64,000 nt of DNA. Source: Gordonia sediminis (GTDB taxonomy: Bacteria; Actinomycetota; Actinomycetes; Mycobacteriales; Mycobacteriaceae). Under the pieces are notes generated by a model. It did not search any database and was not told the origin of the DNA. It saw nothing but the letters and a program-made list of their open reading frames with translations. The DNA is taken from assembly GCA_004193205.1 (NCBI GenBank), contig RZUM01000002.1, forward strand, positions 124,001-188,000, read 5' to 3'. The first letter of the stretch is position 1. Each line of letters begins with the position of its first letter. Positions 30,176 to 38,897 of this stretch are shown here, piece by piece. Position numbers and translations under genes: made by a program.

Positions 30176-31456
30176 TCAGGGCTGGGGTGGGGCGCCGGGC
30201 CCGTCCGGAGGGGAGCCGGACGGCTCGTCGTCGTCGGAGATCCCGATCTCCGTGGTCACCGGGACACCCACCGGTGGCGGCGTCTCGCCCGCCCGGATGG
30301 CGATCTGCTCGTTGACGTAGCGCAGCACGACCGCGAGCGAGGCCGCCGCGGGGACCGCGAGGAATGCGCCGGTGATCCCGAACATGGTGCCACCCAGGGT
30401 CACCGACAGCAGCACGATCACCGCGTGCAGATCCATCGACTTCGCCTGCAGCCACGGCTGCAGCACGTTGCCCTCGAGTTGCTGCACCGCGAGGATGATG
30501 CCGAGGACGATGAGGGCCGAGGTCAGACCGTTGGACACCAGTGCGATCAGCACGGCCAGGGCGCCCGCGACGAACGCACCGACGATCGGGATGAACCCGC
30601 CGAGGAAGGTGATCACCACCAGCACCCCGGCCAGCGGTATCTGGAGGATGAACAGACCCGCCCCGATCAGCGCCGCGTCGACGAAACTCACGATGGCCTG
30701 GGTACGGATGAAGCCGCCGAGACCGTTCCACATCCGCAGCAGCACCTCGCCGACGTGGGTGCCCGACGGCTTGCCCAACGTCCGGTCGAGCCACGGCACG
30801 AACTTCGGTCCGTCCTTGAGGAAGAAGAACACCAGGATGAGCGCGGTGAACAGGGTGACCACCATCGATGTCGCGGTTCCCACTCCGCTGAACACGCCGG
30901 CGGCGATCGTCGACGCACTCGACTGCAGCTTGTCGGTGATGGCGTTGACGACGTTGTTGAGCTGCTCGTCACGCACGTTCAGCGGCGGACCCTGTATCCA
31001 ATCCTGCAGCCGGCGGACACCGTCGGTGGCCCGGGCGGCGAGTTCCGGTGCCTGGCGCACGATCGACGGCACAATCACTGCGACGACACCAGCGAGCACC
31101 CCGATACCGACGAGCATCATGACCAGTGACGCGGCCGCGGCCGGCACCCCCCGATTGCGCATCCATCGGACCGGGGGCCACAGGACGGTGCACACGATGA
31201 TGCCGAACAGCACCGGCAGGAGAACGACCCAGAGTTTGCCCAACAGCCACAGCACGATCCACAGGGCGGCGACCACCAGGATGATCTGCAGGCCGACGAT
31301 CGAACTGGACCGCAGGCCGGCAAGCACCACCTGCGCGCGCGTCGGATGGTCGGTCAACTCCGACGCCGCGTCGTGTGCGGTCGGTCCCCTGTCCGGTTCG
31401 CCGGGCACACCCGATTCTTCGGTCACGGCAAGAATGGTCACACATCGGAGCGTCAT
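30176..31456 (-). CDS. AI-2E family transporter (PerM/YdiK type)
   Basis: A protein of 426 aa with about eight membrane segments. IILVVAALWIVLWLLGKLWV, LVFFFLKDGPKFVPWLDRTL, FIPIVGAFVAGALAVLIALV, ILAVQQLEGNVLQPWLQAKS and GGTMFGITGAFLAVPAAASL are hallmark segments. The C-terminus is acidic and Pro-rich. Members export small molecules or act in ion or pH homeostasis; transport of AI-2 itself is not implied. The start at 31456 is the first ATG; a GTG at 31426 is also possible. Confidence 0.88.
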   Translation of the reverse strand: MTLRCVTILAVTEESGVPGEPDRGPTAHDAASELTDHPTRAQVVLAGLRSSSIVGLQIILVVAALWIVLWLLGKLWVVLLPVLFGIIVCTVLWPPVRWMRNRGVPAAAASLVMMLVGIGVLAGVVAVIVPSIVRQAPELAARATDGVRRLQDWIQGPPLNVRDEQLNNVVNAITDKLQSSASTIAAGVFSGVGTATSMVVTLFTALILVFFFLKDGPKFVPWLDRTLGKPSGTHVGEVLLRMWNGLGGFIRTQAIVSFVDAALIGAGLFILQIPLAGVLVVITFLGGFIPIVGAFVAGALAVLIALVSNGLTSALIVLGIILAVQQLEGNVLQPWLQAKSMDLHAVIVLLSVTLGGTMFGITGAFLAVPAAASLAVVLRYVNEQIAIRAGETPPPVGVPVTTEIGISDDDEPSGSPPDGPGAPPQP

Positions 31457-31514
31457 TCACCGTGATCGGCGCATCAGACCACGCACGCGTCACGTGCGCG
31501 TCGCCGAGTCCGGG

Positions 31515-31937
31515 TCAGCGATGATGACGGAACTTGCGTTCCAGATAGCGGACGAGTTCGTTGATCGCCTCGAGTTCGACGACGATGGGCGACGGCGGGG
31601 GCGCGTCGTCGGCGGGCGGCTTTGGCTCGTCGGTCCCCGTCCCGACCACGTCGTCACCGGAGTCGGATGCCCGCCGCCCGGTCTGAGATTCCGCCGACCA
31701 GTCGTAGGAGTCCAGACGCGTTTCCCACGGCCCTTTGGGCATATGAGGTAGGTGAGGCAGGTGACGGGTCCGGCCGTCGGCCCCGATCACCGCACCGGAC
31801 TCCTCGTCGGCGCAGGCCTGCTTGATGGTGTCGGGCCCGTACAGACCCATCATCACTTCCAGCGCCCAGGCCGGGAACTCGGACAGCGGGAGCTCACTCC
31901 GACGTCGTTGTCGGCCACCCCCGATTGGTGTGCTCAT
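31515..31937 (-). CDS. Conserved hypothetical protein, about 140 aa
   Basis: A soluble protein with a folded-looking N-terminal half (LPLSEFPAWALEVMMGLYGP, then HLPHLPHMPKGPWETRLDSY) and a disordered Asp/Pro-rich middle, ending in a short amphipathic helix (LEAINELVRYLERKFRHHR). Start at the ATG at 31937 (MSTPIGGG). No family recognised. It lies 58 bp upstream of the AI-2E permease on the same strand and is divergent from the Ada fusion. Confidence 0.55.
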   Translation of the reverse strand: MSTPIGGGRQRRRSELPLSEFPAWALEVMMGLYGPDTIKQACADEESGAVIGADGRTRHLPHLPHMPKGPWETRLDSYDWSAESQTGRRASDSGDDVVGTGTDEPKPPADDAPPPSPIVVELEAINELVRYLERKFRHHR

Positions 31938-32057
31938 AGTTCTCATGGTGCCAGGGAATTGTTATCTGCGTCACCACTTCCTCCGTTTCGAACAACCAAC
32001 CACGGCCATGTCCGATTCCCGCCAGAGCTCGAGTGTGATCAATGTCAGAGTGGGGTG

Positions 32058-34334
32058 GTGACCACGTCGATCCGGACCACCCAACAGCTCGACTTCGACC
32101 GCTGCTACCGTGCGGTGCAGTCGCGGGATGCGCGGTTCGACGGCCAGTTCTTCGTCGCTGTGCACACCACCGGGATCTACTGCCGCCCGTCGTGTCCGGC
32201 GCAGACCCCGCGACCGCGGAACGTGCATTTCGAGCTCACCGCGGCCGCCGCGCAGCAGCAGGGGTTCCGGGCCTGCCGCCGCTGCACGCCGGATGCCGTG
32301 CCCGGCTCGCCCCGGTGGAACGCCCAGGCCGACCTGTCGTCGCGGGCGATGCGGCTGATCGCCGACGGTGTGGTGGAGCGCGAAGGGGTCGACGGCCTGG
32401 CCGCGGGCCTCGGCTACACCCAGCGGCACCTGAACCGGGTGCTCACCGCCGAACTCGGCGCCGGCCCGCTCGCGCTGGCCCGCGCACACCGCGCCGGCAC
32501 TGCCCGAGTCCTCATCCAGTGCACGACGATGCCCATGTCCGACGTGGCATTCGCCGCAGGTTTCCGCAGTGTCCGTCAGTTCAACGACACCATCCGCGAG
32601 GTCTTCGGACTGACACCGACCCGGCTGCGCGCCCTGCGGTCGCGGTCCGTGACGACATCGTCGACGGTCGGAGAGGTGTCGTTGCGCCTGCCGTATCGTC
32701 GGCCGCTGGACACACGCTGGCTGTGCTGGTTCCTGTCGGCCCACGCGGTGGCCGGGGTCGAGCGGGTCGACCTCGACAACGCCTCGCTCCCCGGTGACGG
32801 CTGGATGTACCGACGAACCCTGCGGCTACCGAACGGACCCGCGCTCGTGACCATCCGACCCGCCGCCACCCATGTGATCTGCCGCGTCGCGCATCTGGAC
32901 ATGCGCGATCTGTCGGTCGCGGTCAACCGCATCCGGCGTCTGCTCGACCTCGATGCCGACACGGCGAGCGCGGACGCCGCGCTGCGCCGCGACGGATCGC
33001 TGACGGCGCTCGTCGACGCCGCCCCGGGCCTGCGTGTCCCGGGTTCGGTCGACCCGGCCGAAACCCTGATCCAGACCATGATCGGACAGCAGATCAGCGT
33101 CAAGGCCGCCCGGCATCACCTCCGGCGGTTGGTCGCCGACCTCGGCCGGCCGGCCCCCTGGGACTCGGCCGACCCCGGCGATGCCGGATGGTTGTTGTTC
33201 CCCGACACCGCGACGATCGCCGAGCAGGGCCACCGCGTCCTGAGCGGGCCGCGTCGCCGGATCGACGCGATCGTCGCGGTGGCCGAGGCTCTCGCCGAGC
33301 GCCGGGTGGAACCGCATGCGGGGTGTGCTGCGTCTGATCTTCGAGCCGCATTGCTCAGCCTGCCGGGGGTCGGAGAGTGGACCGCCGACTATGTGACGAT
33401 GCGGGTCACCGGCGATCCGGACATCATGCTCGACCGGGACCTGGTGGTCCGACGGGCCGCGACCGACCTCGGCATCGATCTTGGGACGGCGGCGGCCGCG
33501 TGGTCGCCGTGGCGGTCGTATGCGTCGATGCACCTGTGGCGCCATCGGCTCGCGCACACCGAACCGATGCTGTCCGAACCAGTGCTGTCCGAACCGATGC
33601 TGTCCGAACCAGTGCTGTCCGAACCAGTGCTGTCCGAACCAGTGCTGTCCGAACCAGTGCTGTCCGAACCACTGCTGTCCGAACCGAGGCCACCCGGGCC
33701 GAGGCCACCCGAGCCGAGGCCACCCGAGCCGATTGCCGCCCCCACCGCGACACGACGAAGGAGCACGATGACCACCACTGACATCCCGTCCCCCACCCCT
33801 GCAGACACCGCTGTCGGGCAGGCCGGTCCCACCGCTCGGTGGACGTCGGTCGCCACACCCGACGGGACCTTCACGATCCTCGCCGCCGACGACGACCGGG
33901 TGCTGGCCTCGGGCTGGACCGACGACCCCGACTATCTGACCGCGCTGATCCACCGGGCGATCCGCCCCGAGTCGGTGCAGCGCACCAACGAACTCGGCGC
34001 CATTTGCGACAGCGTCGAGTCGTACTACGCGGGCGAGTTCGCCGCCGTCGGCGACATCGAGGTCCACCAACGATCCGGCCCATTCCTCGAACGGGCATGG
34101 TCGGTGTTGCGGACCGTCGTACCGGGCGAGCCGGTGACCTACTCGCGGTTCGCCGAGTTGGCCGGTGACCCCGCTGCGGTCCGGGCCGCCGCGGCCGCCT
34201 GCTCACGTAACGCCGCGGCATTGTTCGTGCCGTGTCATCGGGTCCTGCGCACCGATGGCTCGCTCGGCGGTTTCCGCTACGGGTTGACGATCAAACAGTC
34301 CCTGCTAACCCGCGAGAGCGACCGACCCGACTGA
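32058..34334 (+). CDS. Ada-AlkA-Ogt triple fusion: alkylation repair and response protein
   Basis: A protein of about 758 aa from a GTG (32055 or 32058). Residues 1-90 are the Ada zinc domain (GIYCRPSCP and FRACRRC give the four Cys, one being the phosphotriester methyl acceptor). About 95-190 is an AraC helix-turn-helix (DVAFAAGFRSVRQFNDTIRE). About 205-490 is an AlkA glycosylase (MIGQQISVKAARHH, LSLPGVGEWTADYVTMRVTG, catalytic Asp in MLDRDL). Then comes a repeat linker of about 55 residues (LSEPV and RPPEP units). About 585-755 is an O6-alkylguanine transferase with VPCHRVL. In mycobacteria alkA and ogt are separate neighbours. A complete ribosome site and ATG remain at 33758-33770, so free Ogt could also be made. 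Confidence 0.88.
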   Translation: MTTSIRTTQQLDFDRCYRAVQSRDARFDGQFFVAVHTTGIYCRPSCPAQTPRPRNVHFELTAAAAQQQGFRACRRCTPDAVPGSPRWNAQADLSSRAMRLIADGVVEREGVDGLAAGLGYTQRHLNRVLTAELGAGPLALARAHRAGTARVLIQCTTMPMSDVAFAAGFRSVRQFNDTIREVFGLTPTRLRALRSRSVTTSSTVGEVSLRLPYRRPLDTRWLCWFLSAHAVAGVERVDLDNASLPGDGWMYRRTLRLPNGPALVTIRPAATHVICRVAHLDMRDLSVAVNRIRRLLDLDADTASADAALRRDGSLTALVDAAPGLRVPGSVDPAETLIQTMIGQQISVKAARHHLRRLVADLGRPAPWDSADPGDAGWLLFPDTATIAEQGHRVLSGPRRRIDAIVAVAEALAERRVEPHAGCAASDLRAALLSLPGVGEWTADYVTMRVTGDPDIMLDRDLVVRRAATDLGIDLGTAAAAWSPWRSYASMHLWRHRLAHTEPMLSEPVLSEPMLSEPVLSEPVLSEPVLSEPVLSEPLLSEPRPPGPRPPEPRPPEPIAAPTATRRRSTMTTTDIPSPTPADTAVGQAGPTARWTSVATPDGTFTILAADDDRVLASGWTDDPDYLTALIHRAIRPESVQRTNELGAICDSVESYYAGEFAAVGDIEVHQRSGPFLERAWSVLRTVVPGEPVTYSRFAELAGDPAAVRAAAAACSRNAAALFVPCHRVLRTDGSLGGFRYGLTIKQSLLTRESDRPD
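33570..33730 (+). repeat. In-frame 15-bp tandem repeats in the AlkA-Ogt linker
   Basis: Eight units of CTGTCCGAACCAGTG type start every 15 bp from 33570 to 33675, followed by three units of GAGGCCACCCGAGCC type (33686-33730). They code LSEPV/LSEPM and then RPPGP/RPPEP. Some units differ only in GATG for AGTG. The period is a multiple of three, so copy-number change would alter linker length without breaking the frame. Confidence 0.9.
33758..33770 (+). promoter_or_regulatory. ogt: Internal ribosome site and ATG for a possible separate Ogt
   Basis: AAGGAG (33758-33763) lies 4 bases before an ATG (33768-33770) that is in frame with the fusion. From here the frame codes a complete Ogt of 188 aa (MTTTDIPSPTP...). 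It looks like the ancestral start of a stand-alone ogt gene. Confidence 0.65.
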
Positions 34335-34371
34335 ACACACTCGCCGCGGATTGTCGGACCCGCCGGGGAAC

Positions 34372-35619
34372 ATGGCCGGCATGCAGACTTCCGTCATCGT
34401 CGCCGTCCTCGCCGGGATCGTCATCGGGCTCGTCGTCGGGTGGCTCGCGCATGCGTCGAGGTCCGCGGCCGACCTCGCCGCCGCGCGCACCGACCTCGCC
34501 GCCGCGCGCGCCGAACTCGATGCGGTGCGCGGCGCGCACGAGCTCGCCGCGCGGTCGCTGTCGAGCGCCAGCGAGGACGCCGCGCGGCGTCAGTCCTCGG
34601 CGATCGGCTCCCAGGTCGCCCACATCGTGGACCCGTTGCGGGCGGTGCTGTCCCAGCTGTCCGAGGAGCTACGACGCACCGAACATCACCGCATCAATGC
34701 CTATGCCGGCCTGACCGAGCAGGTGCGCACCATGCACACCGCCTCGGCGGAGCTGACGAATCAGACCCGGCAACTCGCCACTGCATTGCACACACCTCAC
34801 ATCCGGGGCCGGTGGGGCGAACTGCAACTCGAGCGGGTCGTCGAACTCGCCGGGATGACGCGGCACTGCGACTTCACGACACAGGTCTCCGCGCAGGGTT
34901 CCGCGGGCGCGGTCCGACCGGACCTCGTCGTTCACCTGGCCGGAGGCCGCGACATCGTGGTCGACGCCAAGGTCCCGCTGCAGGCCTATCTGTCGGCGAT
35001 CGAGGCCGAGGATTCGGAGGTGGCGGCCCGAGGGTTCGCCGACCACGCCCGCGCGGTGCGCGGCCACATCGGCCACCTGTCGTCGAAGGCCTACTGGACG
35101 GCCTTCGACAATACCCCCGAGATGGTGGTGCTGTTCGTGCCCAGCGATCCGGTGCTCGAGGCGGCGGTGCGGGTCGACCCCGACCTCATCGAGTTCGGCT
35201 TCGCCAAGAACGTGGTGCTGACCACGCCGTCGACGCTGATCGCGCTGCTGCGCACCGTGGCGCTCGGCTGGCGTCACGACGCGATGGCCCGGGATGCGGC
35301 GGTGATCCACCAACTCGGCACCGAGCTGCACCACCGCCTCGGCGGGGTCCTCGGGCACCTCGATCGGCTCGGCGGGTCGCTGCGTCGCGCGGTCGAATCC
35401 TTCAACTCGACCGTCGGGGCGGTGGATACCCGGCTCGGCGTGACCGCCCGCAAACTCGCCGACCTGGAGGCCATCCACGGTGAGCCTGAGCACACCTCGG
35501 TATCGCCGATCGACATCACCGTCCGCAGCGCCGGGGGCATACGGACCAGCGCGGACATCCCCGAGCGGGGGTGGTCGACACCCGACGACGATCAATGGGC
35601 AACATCACCCGGCGGTTAG
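34372..35619 (+). CDS. rmuC: RmuC-family DNA recombination protein
   Basis: A protein of 415 aa. N-terminal membrane anchor (TSVIVAVLAGIVIGLVVGWL), then a coiled coil (AADLAAARTDLAAARAELDA), then the nuclease-like RmuC domain: RGRWGELQLERVVELAGMTR, RPDLVVHLAGGRDIVVDAKV, YWTAFDNTPEMVVLFVPSD, NVVLTTPSTLIALLRTVALG. RmuC limits inversion at short inverted repeats and may cut branched DNA. Start at the ATG at 34372; a TTG at 34351 and an ATG at 34381 are alternatives. It follows the Ada fusion by 37 bp, so it may share its transcript. Confidence 0.9.
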   Translation: MAGMQTSVIVAVLAGIVIGLVVGWLAHASRSAADLAAARTDLAAARAELDAVRGAHELAARSLSSASEDAARRQSSAIGSQVAHIVDPLRAVLSQLSEELRRTEHHRINAYAGLTEQVRTMHTASAELTNQTRQLATALHTPHIRGRWGELQLERVVELAGMTRHCDFTTQVSAQGSAGAVRPDLVVHLAGGRDIVVDAKVPLQAYLSAIEAEDSEVAARGFADHARAVRGHIGHLSSKAYWTAFDNTPEMVVLFVPSDPVLEAAVRVDPDLIEFGFAKNVVLTTPSTLIALLRTVALGWRHDAMARDAAVIHQLGTELHHRLGGVLGHLDRLGGSLRRAVESFNSTVGAVDTRLGVTARKLADLEAIHGEPEHTSVSPIDITVRSAGGIRTSADIPERGWSTPDDDQWATSPGG

Positions 35620-35653
35620 CGGTTTTCTGAGATCGACCCGGTACCGTCTAGAT

Positions 35654-36583
35654 GTGTCTTCTGCCCAGCAACAGCGTTCAGCGGTGCCGCTGGATCAGCA
35701 ATCGGTGCTGCCGTCGGTCCGTGGACTCCCCTGGTGGGGTGCGGTGCTGCTGGCAACCGGCGTCACCGGGATCGGTGCCGCCATCGATGCCAGCAACACC
35801 GATACGCTCGGTGCGGTCTTCAAGTTCTGTTACCTGATGGGATGCGTGCTCGCCGCCCTCGCCGTTCGCCGCCGCGCCCTGTTCACCGCGGCGGCGCAAC
35901 CGCCGCTGATCGCGTTTCTGGTCGGCGTCATCACGCTCTACGGACTCAGCGCCGACCAGGCGTCGTCGGGGCTGAAGAGCCTGATCTTCAAGGTCCTGCT
36001 GCCGATCGCCAACGACTTCCCGTGGATGGCGACGGTATTCGTGGTGACCCTCGCACTCGTCGCAGGCCGGTGGTTCTTCACCGGCGGACGCGAGCAACTG
36101 GCCGGAAAGCGCGGCGGCCGGCGCGCCGCGTCGTCGTCCGCACCCACGCACACTGCGGCGAACCGGGCCGCACGTCCGGCCAAGCCGAGGAACCGCCAGA
36201 CCGACCCCGCCGCCCGACCACGTAAGAGGGCGCCGGCCGATCCGTCCCGTCGAACCCGATCGGCCGCGGCGCCGGAGGGCGCCGCGGCCGCCACCGCCAA
36301 CGGGCAGCAGGGCACCACTCAGCCCGCCAAGCGGCAACCGACCACCGGCCAACCCGGCAAGGCCAAACCGAGCAAGGGACAGCCGAGCAAGGGACAGCCG
36401 ACGGCGTCCGGAGCAAACGGCCACGCCGACCAGACCCGCACCGGGTCCGCGCCCACCAGACGTCGCATCACTGCCGGCGCGATGTTGCGCGCCGAATCGG
36501 GCGAACGCCTCGAGGCCGCCGCGATGCGCGAGCGCCCACCGTCGGCGGGGTATCCCTCGGCCGGCGCCCGCTACCAGAGCTGA
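35654..36583 (+). CDS. Actinobacterial membrane protein (DUF6542-like) with basic Lys/Pro-rich tail
   Basis: A protein of about 309 aa from a GTG. The first 140 residues hold four membrane segments (WWGAVLLATGVTGIGAAIDA; FKFCYLMGCVLAALAVRRRA; PLIAFLVGVITLYGLSADQA; FPWMATVFVVTLALVAGRWF). The C-terminal half is disordered, rich in Ala, Pro, Lys, Gln and Gly, with short repeats (KPSKGQPSKGQP). Similar proteins occur next to xseA/ychF regions in Mycobacteriales. Function unknown. Confidence 0.75.
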   Translation: MSSAQQQRSAVPLDQQSVLPSVRGLPWWGAVLLATGVTGIGAAIDASNTDTLGAVFKFCYLMGCVLAALAVRRRALFTAAAQPPLIAFLVGVITLYGLSADQASSGLKSLIFKVLLPIANDFPWMATVFVVTLALVAGRWFFTGGREQLAGKRGGRRAASSSAPTHTAANRAARPAKPRNRQTDPAARPRKRAPADPSRRTRSAAAPEGAAAATANGQQGTTQPAKRQPTTGQPGKAKPSKGQPSKGQPTASGANGHADQTRTGSAPTRRRITAGAMLRAESGERLEAAAMRERPPSAGYPSAGARYQS

Positions 36584-36606
36584 CGTCGCTCAATCACCGA
36601 CATCGG

Positions 36607-37167
36607 TCACGCGTTCGCCGCGAGCCACTCCCCGAGTCGTCGAGCACCGGCGTCGATGAACGACGGCCAGTCCTGCATGGAGCCCTCGTCGGCGCCGTCG
36701 GTGACGACCTTCACCAGACGACACGGCACCCCGAACTCCGCGCTCACATAGGCGATCGCGCACCCCTCCATGTCGACCAGATCGGCCCGGGCGGCCAACT
36801 CCGCGCGACGCACCGGATCGGCGACGAAGGTGTCGCCGGACGCGAGGACCGTGCCGTCGCCGTCGGGAAGTTCCCACCGGTCGATCATCGGGAAGCCCAT
36901 CGCGGTCAGCTCGACACTGCTGATGTCATGCTCGATGACCGCCGAGGGCACGAAGATGTCCGAATGATGATCGTGCAGCGCACCCGCGGTACCCACGTTG
37001 ACGACCTGTCGGATCCGGTCGGCGTCGGCGGTGCTGAGCGCGCGGGCCAGTGCGGTCGCGGCCCGCACCTTGCCGATTCCGGTGATGAGCAGCTGCGCCC
37101 CCGACGGCACGTACCGGGCTTCGGCACGCGTGGCCGCCACCACCAGTGTTGATGAATCGATTGTCAC
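36607..37167 (-). CDS. Nucleosidase of the MTA/SAH phosphorylase-like superfamily
   Basis: A protein of 186 aa from the GTG at 37167. LLITGIGKVRAATALARALS, VVNVGTAGALHDHHSDIFVP and LVDMEGCAIAYVSAEFGVPC with RLVKVVTDGADE are the purine-nucleosidase motifs: GxGK phosphate loop, the central Gly-rich strand, the MEG ribose-binding segment and the catalytic Asp. It probably cleaves a purine nucleoside such as methylthioadenosine. It is short for MtnN (about 230 aa). It follows the fructosamine-kinase-like gene by 2 bp. Confidence 0.83.
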   Translation of the reverse strand: MTIDSSTLVVAATRAEARYVPSGAQLLITGIGKVRAATALARALSTADADRIRQVVNVGTAGALHDHHSDIFVPSAVIEHDISSVELTAMGFPMIDRWELPDGDGTVLASGDTFVADPVRRAELAARADLVDMEGCAIAYVSAEFGVPCRLVKVVTDGADEGSMQDWPSFIDAGARRLGEWLAANA

Positions 37168-37169
37168 TC

Positions 37170-37934
37170 TCAGGACCCTAACGCGAGGGTCGCCCGGGCC
37201 GCACGGCCCAAGGCCGTACCGTAGGACGGTCCGTGCCCGGCCGCGTGGACGGCGAGAGGGTGCAGCTGATGCAGCGGTATCCGCTGCACCCATCCGGCCC
37301 GTAGCGGGTGCTCTGCCTGATAGCCGCCGATGACCTCGTCGAGGAGGGGGCAGCCGAACAGCGCCAGCATCGCCAGGTCGGTTTCGCGGTGCCCGCCGTG
37401 TGCCGCCGGATCGATCATCACCACACCGCGCGGAGTCCAGAGCACGTTGCCGTTCCACAGATCCCCATGCAGGCGTGCCGGGCCGTCGCCGTCGTCGAAA
37501 GCGCCCTCGACGATGCGGTCACACGCCGCCCGGGTCGCGTCGGCGTCGTCGGGGCCGAGGAAGCCAGCGTCGATGGCGGGCGGCAGATACGGCAGAACCC
37601 GCTCATGCGCATAGAACTCACCCCATCGGTCGTGGACGCGCGAACTCAGCGGCCGCTCCCCGATGAACTGGGCGCCGCGGTAGCCGTCGGGCGGGCTGCC
37701 GAACGCCGGGGCGCCGGAGCTGTGCATGCGGGCCAGCGCGGCGCCGAAGTCGCGGGCCGCGGACACGGTGGGACGGACGGTCGTGAGGCGTTCGAGCTCG
37801 ATGAAGTCGGGGCCGCAGTCCAGGACCCCGACGACGGGTCCACCCCCGTCGGCCAGCCATCGCAGCCCGGCGGCCTCGGCACGGAAGAAGTCCGGTGTGA
37901 CCTCGCGCCGGCTCTTGCGGAACGTGGCGCCCAT
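37170..37934 (-). CDS. Fructosamine kinase family protein
   Basis: A protein of 254 aa. ARLHGDLWNGNVLWTPRG near 168-185 has the catalytic loop (HGDxxxxN) and VVMIDPAAHGGHRETDLAML the metal Asp of the aminoglycoside/fructosamine kinase fold. LIGYRGAQFIGERPLSSR-like region lies before it. The family phosphorylates protein-bound ketosamines so that they break down (deglycation). The ATG at 37934 overlaps the SDR stop by one base; the operon order is SDR, kinase, nucleosidase. Confidence 0.85.
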   Translation of the reverse strand: MGATFRKSRREVTPDFFRAEAAGLRWLADGGGPVVGVLDCGPDFIELERLTTVRPTVSAARDFGAALARMHSSGAPAFGSPPDGYRGAQFIGERPLSSRVHDRWGEFYAHERVLPYLPPAIDAGFLGPDDADATRAACDRIVEGAFDDGDGPARLHGDLWNGNVLWTPRGVVMIDPAAHGGHRETDLAMLALFGCPLLDEVIGGYQAEHPLRAGWVQRIPLHQLHPLAVHAAGHGPSYGTALGRAARATLALGS

Positions 37935-38869
37935 CAGCCGGACGGTACGTCGGTGCCGTTCTGCGCCTGCGCCTTCTCCTGAAGCGACCGGGCGCTGACC
38001 CGCGCGAGGCGATCGAACCGGTTGTTGGCGATGCGCATCACGATCTCGTAGGGCAAAGCGAACTTGCGCGCCCACCAGTAGCCGAACCGGACGTCGAACG
38101 ACGTGAAGACCAGGAAGCGATTGCGGGCGATCCCCTTGAGGATCGCCGCGGCCGCCTTGTCCGCACTGACCGCCACCTGATGGAACCGGGCGATCTCGGC
38201 CTGCACGCGCGGGTCGTCGCGATCGATCCCGACGATCTCGACCGTGTCTACCAGCGGGGTGTCCACGCCGCCCGGACACACCAGTGACACCCCGATCCCG
38301 TGCCGGCGCAGATCGAACCGCAACACCTCCGACAGTCCGCGCAGGCCGAACTTGCTGGCGCTGTAGGCCGCATGCCAGGGCAGGGCGAGCAACCCCGCCG
38401 CCGACGACACGTTCACCAGGTGACCGCCGCGTCCGCGTCGGATCATCTGCGGTACGAAGCATTCGATCACATGGATGGGGCCCATCAGGTTGACGTCGAC
38501 CATGGTCCGCCAGTGTCGGTGTTCCAGAGCCTCCACCGTGCCCCACGCCGAGACACCGGCGATGTTCATCACCACGTCCATCACGCCGACCTCGGCGTCG
38601 ACCTGATTGGCGAACGATCGGACCCAGTCGTAGTCCGAGACGTCACCGGCCTGGTGATAGGACACCGCACCGCCGTCGGCGACGATCTCGGCGACGACGG
38701 CGTCGAGCGGCTCGGCTTGCAGATCGGTGAGTACCAGCGCGGCACCCCGGGCCGCCGCCGCCTTCGCGGTCGCGCGGCCGATACCGCTGGCCGCGCCCGT
38801 GATGAGCACCGTCCGGCCACGCAGTATCGGGACCGGCGTCTTCATCACGAACAGATCGGTGAGCCCCAT
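37934..38869 (-). CDS. Short-chain dehydrogenase/reductase
   Basis: A protein of 311 aa, longer than the usual 250. GRTVLITGAASGIGRATAKA near 18 (TGxxxGxG), NIAGVSAWG near 103 (NAG-like), LVNVSSAAGLLA near 148 (Ser), AYSASKFGLRGL near 165 (YxxxK) and SLVCPGGVDTPLV are all in place. The extra C-terminal about 60 residues resemble membrane-associated SDRs of mycobacteria. The substrate is unknown, possibly lipid. First gene of a three-gene operon. Confidence 0.9.
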   Translation of the reverse strand: MGLTDLFVMKTPVPILRGRTVLITGAASGIGRATAKAAAARGAALVLTDLQAEPLDAVVAEIVADGGAVSYHQAGDVSDYDWVRSFANQVDAEVGVMDVVMNIAGVSAWGTVEALEHRHWRTMVDVNLMGPIHVIECFVPQMIRRGRGGHLVNVSSAAGLLALPWHAAYSASKFGLRGLSEVLRFDLRRHGIGVSLVCPGGVDTPLVDTVEIVGIDRDDPRVQAEIARFHQVAVSADKAAAAILKGIARNRFLVFTSFDVRFGYWWARKFALPYEIVMRIANNRFDRLARVSARSLQEKAQAQNGTDVPSG

Positions 38870-38897
38870 GGACCCACCCTAGCGGTCCCGTGGTCGG

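Noticed and set aside
31752-32057. Upstream extension of the Ada fusion ORF by 102 codons
   Set aside because: The extension is antisense to the hypothetical gene at 31515-31937 and has no homology; Ada domains begin right at the GTG pair.
33570-33730. Short tandem repeats as a possible CRISPR array
   Set aside because: Units are contiguous with a 15-bp period, there are no unique spacers, and they lie in frame inside a protein gene.
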